A stretch of 64,000 nucleotides of DNA, taken from Colius striatus (Eukaryota; Chordata; Aves; Coliiformes; Coliidae). This document shows positions 58,261-64,000 of this stretch, in pieces. Location of the stretch: contig NC_084769.1 of NCBI RefSeq assembly GCF_028858725.1, positions 253,001 through 317,000 on the forward strand, in the 5' to 3' direction. A program made the position numbers and the translations under genes. Under the pieces are notes generated by a model. That model was given only the letters and a program-made list of their open reading frames with translations, ran no database searches and had not been told where the DNA came from. Numbering within the stretch: position 1 is the first letter of the stretch; each line of letters starts with the position of its first letter.

Positions 58261-61200
58261 CTTCATGTCACTGACTAGGTGAAACCCATGTAATTTCACA
58301 TGAGCTTTAGGTGGACCTTGTTTGGATATGCGTGAGTATAAGGGCAGAGGTGGACGACTGGAAGACAGCTTTGAGGCTTCAGGGGTAACGAAGGTATTGA
58401 GATGCTCCTTGGCTTGATGCTTCATGTGTGCTGATGTGAGACTGTGAGAACCTGGGACAGCTCTAGTTTGTGTGCTGTCTTCAACAGCCAGAAAGCAAAA
58501 CAATGGCTGAATGTGAGACAAAGGCTATTAATATGGTAAAATCAGAGAGAAGCTGCAGGGTCTGGCAATTAACTCTATAAGCATTTCACCATTTCACTTT
58601 TTTTTTCTTTGATAGCTGTTTAAACTTTTTGCTACAGTGCCAAAGTACCACTGAAAAGGAGGTTGAACTTAGTATATACAGCTTGTTAAAAATGCTGGGG
58701 AAAGCATCGAGGTTATTTTTAACTCTTGCATTTTATGACTGTATGCAATCTTTTATATTATGTGTTATACAGCTGTTATTTATATTTGCCAGGTACGATT
58801 TAATGTTGAGATCCAAGACTAGACATTTGGAATGTTTTGTGGAGTTTTTTTTAGTATTTCTGTTTATGTTAAAAAAATAATGACATGACAAGCCTGAAGG
58901 AATCTTTGCTATTTCCTCGATCAAAATGTGATCAGAAACTAATTTTTAGAAGTTAAAATTTGGACTGACATGCTTAATTTGATACAATAATCTATTATAG
59001 TCATAGAAAGTTCAAACATGAAACACTTTTCCCACCTATGAGAATTCTTATGAGCTTTCACAGAACAACAAATGAGTTGTTTTACCATGCCAACAAGTGC
59101 TTTAGGCAAGGTTTTGTCACTGAGCTTTGCCAAAGCTCTCTGTAGGGGTTAGTAATGAATTCATGCAGTTTTAACTTTCAACAAAAGAAGGTAGTTTCAT
59201 TTAGGGGAAGAAAAGAAAGGAAAAGGTAGTAGAAAGGCCAGGATTGTGAAACATTTAGCAATAGGCATATGTCAGCTTTTTATTTTTCTAGCTATAGTAA
59301 GCAGCTTTTTGTTACAGTTGCTTGCCTAGCATACTCCCAAATATATAACAGCAAACCTAGGCTGTATTACATTTTCACTAGTAACGAAAAGGTCCTTTTT
59401 ACACTTGCTTTCATATCAAATTAATAGTGGGTTATGTTGTGCCATGCATGGGGATGATGTTCTGAAGGTTCAAAATGAGTGTGAAGAGTCAAGAAATCAA
59501 ACTGATGATGCAGAAAATGTGCTTAGATTAAAAAAACAGCAGATGAACGAGTTTCTGAAGGTGTGTTTACAGCATAAACTTTTGATTTTTTAAATGGCAA
59601 CAGTCAGTACTGCATTCAGAAAGAATACTTCTGAACTTTTCTACAAACTGTATTGCTGTAAAACAAACTCATGGAAAACAATCAGTTTCTCGAGTGTGTA
59701 TTTCTTTACCAGTGTGTACAACAAAACTTAGTATAAAACTCTTCCTAAAAAGTTTTTACCTAGTGTTTGGAAGGTGGAACTTTGTAGGACTCAGAATCTC
59801 AAGCTTATGATTTGAGCTCTTAGGTCTGTCTATCTCAAGCCTTACCTACAAAAAGGACATAATCATTAGCAATTTTAAAGTTTAAGGGTTACTGTTTGTG
59901 AGGCAATGAAGACAGAACAAGTAAATATAACTCCTATGGGTCATTATGTAATTTACCTTTGAATCTAGCTCTCCTCTAGGATAGAATTTATGATATAGGA
60001 GAGAAATTAAATACACTAATTGTTTGATTCTGTTATGCTGAGGACATTCTTTGGACATTACAACCATGTCCTCTGTGTTTCTTTCACTTGGTGGCATTGT
60101 TGAAAAAGCCATTATCCAGGTGGCTGAAGAGATGAGTCAGAGTACTTTGACATACTTTGTGTACTTTGTCTTACTTCACTAGTTATCATATATGCCATAT
60201 TTAAATCAAACCAATGAAGTTATCTGCAGTAATACAGCATCAGATTAATCTAGGAGGTAGTTAATAGAGGCTTTTGTAAGTGAAAGGTACCAGTCAAGGA
60301 TTCATTTGATCAAACATTCACATGCATGATGGATGAATGGTATTTTGGATGGTTTTTAATTTATGAACATGGTTCTGTAGATTCATCCAAATTATGCTCC
60401 AGGTAAGCTTTCTTGCAGCTACCCTCACTCTGCTTTACATATTTTCTATTTTATGGATGCCTCGCTGAGTTCTTAAAAGATAAAATTGTGTTTATAACGT
60501 CATTAGCAACATTTTTTGTAATCACAATAAGAATGGACTAAGAGAAGATCTAGAAGAGCTCAGGCTCTGAACTGCATAAGCAAAGACAGTGCCCACATCA
60601 AAGCCAAAGGTTTTACGGGTACCAGAGATCTCAGATGAATCAAATGCATCTCTGAAAAAGCAGAAACTGCAAAACATCAGAACCCAACCAACCAAGCCAA
60701 AAACATCTCTGTTGTGCCACACTATTGGTGAGAGTGGAAAAGAAACTCTGCATTTTTCGGTTTTAATATGCTAAAAATCGACTAGAAAACATGCATAGAG
60801 TTGATGTAGCTTTAGAGGCAGCCTGAATATGTTGAAACTGGCAATGTCACAGCTTCTTTTGGTGCATCCTGTACTATACACGCAGCAGTAATTTGCTGTG
60901 CTTTCAAAGTTCGTGGACAACTAACAAACAATGTGATGAACTTCTTGCAAGAGCTCTTAATCCTTGTGACCTGGCCAGATTCCCAGTTGACTAATTACAT
61001 AAGGTTATTTCCTGCTTAGCTATAGTTTAATAAGAGATGCCATCACTTCCTGTCCTCAACTATTGTGTTGTCTTGTCTGCTGTGTAACAGCTGTTGTATT
61101 CTGCCCCAAAAGAGCTGCTTTTCATTTGTGGGTAAAATTACTATGGAACCACACTGAATTTTGAGGTGGGTGTTTTTGAGTCCTTGTGGTTAAAGAAGCA

Positions 61201-64000
61201 ACAGGAGGAAACAAACAAACAAAACAACCAACCACACTACCTGCTTTGATCAGAGAAAACTCAGCTTTAATTTTGTTCCAAAAAAAAATGAAAACTTCAC
61301 AGACATAAAGAAAACTAACCAAGCTATTTTATAATTTTGTAGAGTTACATAGGGAAGAGGAAATATCAAATATGCCTAAATAGCAAAAAAATCTCGGCTA
61401 TTTTTGCAAGAAGATAAAAATTAATTGGATTTACAAATTAGTATTTGCCTGTCATTTTTCAAAAAAGACTGGGGGAAAAAAAAGGTTTTTAAAAAAACCC
61501 TAGGTTTTTGTTTTTATGTATCCCTTTTTGTACATTTATTTTGCAAAGATTTTGACTGAACAATGTGTGATCTTACGGTAATAAAAGCTCTTCAGTACCT
61601 TAATTGCTAACGTTACTATGGGTAAGGCTGCAGGTTTTCCAGTCCAGTAGAAAAGAGTAACCTAAAACTTTTTGAGTGTAGAAGTATTTTATTATCTGAC
61701 TGAAAAAGTTAAAATCAGTTTATTTTTCATTCAGTCCAAGGGTCAAAATTGCATGCTGGATATCTGGCCCAAACAGCTTGCAGTTGAAAGTGCTCTAGTA
61801 CTTAGAATCAGACCTTAGTTCTGGGTATAAGATAGAGCCATATATTTTAACTTTAAAATGGAATTACAGTGACAGAGTGAGGAATATTTTTTTACCTGTC
61901 TACTTTGAAGGAGCTAATAGTTTAACTGCTTAGAATGAACTGACATTTCTCACTGTTAGTGATTAAATTGGTTAATAAAAAATAGTAATTTTGTTCACAT
62001 TTGGGGCTCTCAGATGGGAGATGTGAAAGAGATGCTGGAGGAGCTATAGAAGGCAAGGCTGGAGTACGAGACACTCCTAAAATGGGGTTGGCAGAATAAA
62101 TAATAGATTTCTCTGTCTTTTAAGAAGGGCAGAAGTACGCTTTAGTGATTGAGGACTGAAGAGAAATGAAACAACTCATAGCTAGTTCTGTCTCTTTCAC
62201 AGCGAGACACACAGTAAGGGAAGTGCATTTCCTAGTAAGCGTATTTGTTAAGTTGTCCGGAGCACAGACTGAGGCAGAAGCTCCTTGGGAGACACTTTTA
62301 GTATACTTTGATAGTATATGTGAAGTTGCAGTCTAGATTCTTGCCCATCCTTTGGAAGTTTGTGCTTTGGCCCTACTTCAGATCATTTGACTTCAGATGT
62401 CTATTCTCTGTGAACGGTTACGGCTGTTCTTCTAGGGGCCCATTTGTCTCAGCACTTTTGCAAAGCTATAGGAGAAAAGCTGCCTACGTTACGATTTTCA
62501 GCATTTAAACAGCGTTTCTTAATGGAAGCAAGGTGAACACATCGATCTAGTTGCAAAGCTGTTACACTTGGTTTATATTGTAGATAAACTTATTTGTGCT
62601 TTTAAAGATTCCTTTGTAACCTCTTCCATCATAGAGAGGAGAAGCGGATCCTCATTTGGCCACTCTAAAATGTGTTTTGCAAAAGCTACTCCAGGACATC
62701 TGTAAACAGAAGTACATCATATGGTTTCTAGGCTCTAGTGAATGCTGCACAGCCTTCTAAAGCACTTTCAAAGACTTTTTGCTTGTTTAGGTGGATGAGA
62801 AGGTCTGCCTAGAACAGACAATGTTACAAGATCAGAATCTGGAGATGTTGTGTGTGTTTTAATTTTACTCACCGACCTTAGCGTGTAGGCCCACAAGCAG
62901 CTGAATTACTACAAAGCAAGGGTTGTAAACGTGTGCTGTGAACCCGAGAATAGGAGTGGAGAAGAGAGGAACCTCTTAAACTTGCTTTGCCTTTGGGGAG
63001 ATCATTACCATGAACTCCACCTACATGGCCCCATAGGAATTTTGGGCTTGACCTTGGAGATATTTATGGTACGTAAATGGCCCTGGTGACATCAGTATAA
63101 TTACTCAAATGTGTAAGGTTACATGCCTGTAACTGTGAAGCTTGCTTGACTTTATTTTTGTTTTCTCCCAGTTCAGCAATTGGGTTTTACAGATGCCTTG
63201 GTCGGTGCAACTAGCTAAAGAAATACTGACAGAGGGGTCAATAACTGTAGCAGAAAAGACAAAAGAAACGACAAAGCAATACTCTGATATGAAATATTGC
63301 TTGGTTTGGAGTTTTTTATGGCACTTACACTGGAAGCCTAAAAAGAACGCATAGGCAGGCTTACTGTGTTTGTAATTAATTCATCATACAAAGAAAGCAG
63401 GAGAAACAAGAACACTGGGTTTTTTTGTAGTGTATACGCTGCAGTTTGAATCTGCATTTTTTTAAATTGAGAATTAGAGCTTTGATGTTGCCTGGGGGAG
63501 AACAGGCAAATCTGAAAGTGAGGAACTCTTCTGATATCATGGTTATCACTTCAAATGCACCCACTCACATCCTCATGTTAAAACAAAGAAACTGTTAACG
63601 CATTTTAAAAGCCTGAGTAAGTTTTGCAGTAGTAAACCCAATTTGTTTGTGACCAACGGAAAAACAGTAACTTTTAAAACATATTTTGGTGTAGACTGTA
63701 AAATACTATATAGCTAAAACTATCTAGACTTGTGGAGTGAAGGCCAAAAGAGTATTCGGTGTGATAAGAAAGGATATTTTTCATATTTTGATGTCAAATA
63801 CATGCCAGTGGTTTAAATTTGGATAGCTGACTGAACTTTGTGAAGAGAAGAGGCATGTGTTGGGGCCTGTGGTTTGGTATTCAAGTGGATTAAATTCTGT
63901 CCTGCTGAGCATGACAGAAAACAATGATTACATAACGTTGTCCAAATATATATGTCTTTATGTTTCACAAGATACTATGGTTTGGCTTATTAACAGCAAA
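58261..64000. other. AT-rich intergenic DNA to window end
   Basis: No gene supported. One short coiled-coil-like open frame near 59444-59560 is discussed as a finding. Confidence 0.5.

Overview
The window looks like bird nuclear DNA. It carries many CR1 LINE 3' ends on both strands, with the usual tail of repeated ATTCTATG-like octamers, and two families of long terminal repeat (LTR) that are common in bird genomes. It also holds one intact vertebrate gene with bird-sized introns. The species cannot be named from the sequence.

Layout: (1) 1-8.0 kb is repeat-rich and partly CpG-rich. It opens with the end of a decayed retroviral integrase. Next comes an array of evenly spaced CCAAT boxes combined with YY1-, X-box- and E-box-type motifs (about 768-1330), then a purine-rich block. 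Two related elements follow, each built on a ~48-bp minisatellite whose core resembles the CTCF motif (1795-2690 and 3816-4313). After these come a second purine-rich block, an inverted LTR fragment, an isolated CpG-rich patch and a CR1 copy. (2) 8.1-33.7 kb holds MARCHF7 (axotrophin, a RING-CH E3 ubiquitin ligase) on the minus strand, from a CpG-island promoter near 33.4-33.7 kb to poly(A) signals near 8.1-8.3 kb. I could join ten coding exons in phase. They give 744 codons including an in-frame 159-nt cassette exon, or 691 without it. (3) 33.7-64 kb is AT-rich upstream DNA with no gene I can support. It contains CR1 fragments, one nearly full LTR and simple repeats. In vertebrates MARCHF7 usually lies head-to-head with BAZ2B, so this stretch is probably the spacer between them; that is inference, as no BAZ2B exon was seen.

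MARCHF7 is the only confident protein-coding gene. The most unusual part is the left 5 kb, where two different tandem arrays of transcription-factor-like sites lie within about 3.5 kb of each other. Other points of interest are a shortened MARCHF7 C-terminus with frame-shifted remnants beyond its stop, a coding-like two-exon block just downstream of that stop, and a sense-oriented LTR just upstream of the start-codon exon.
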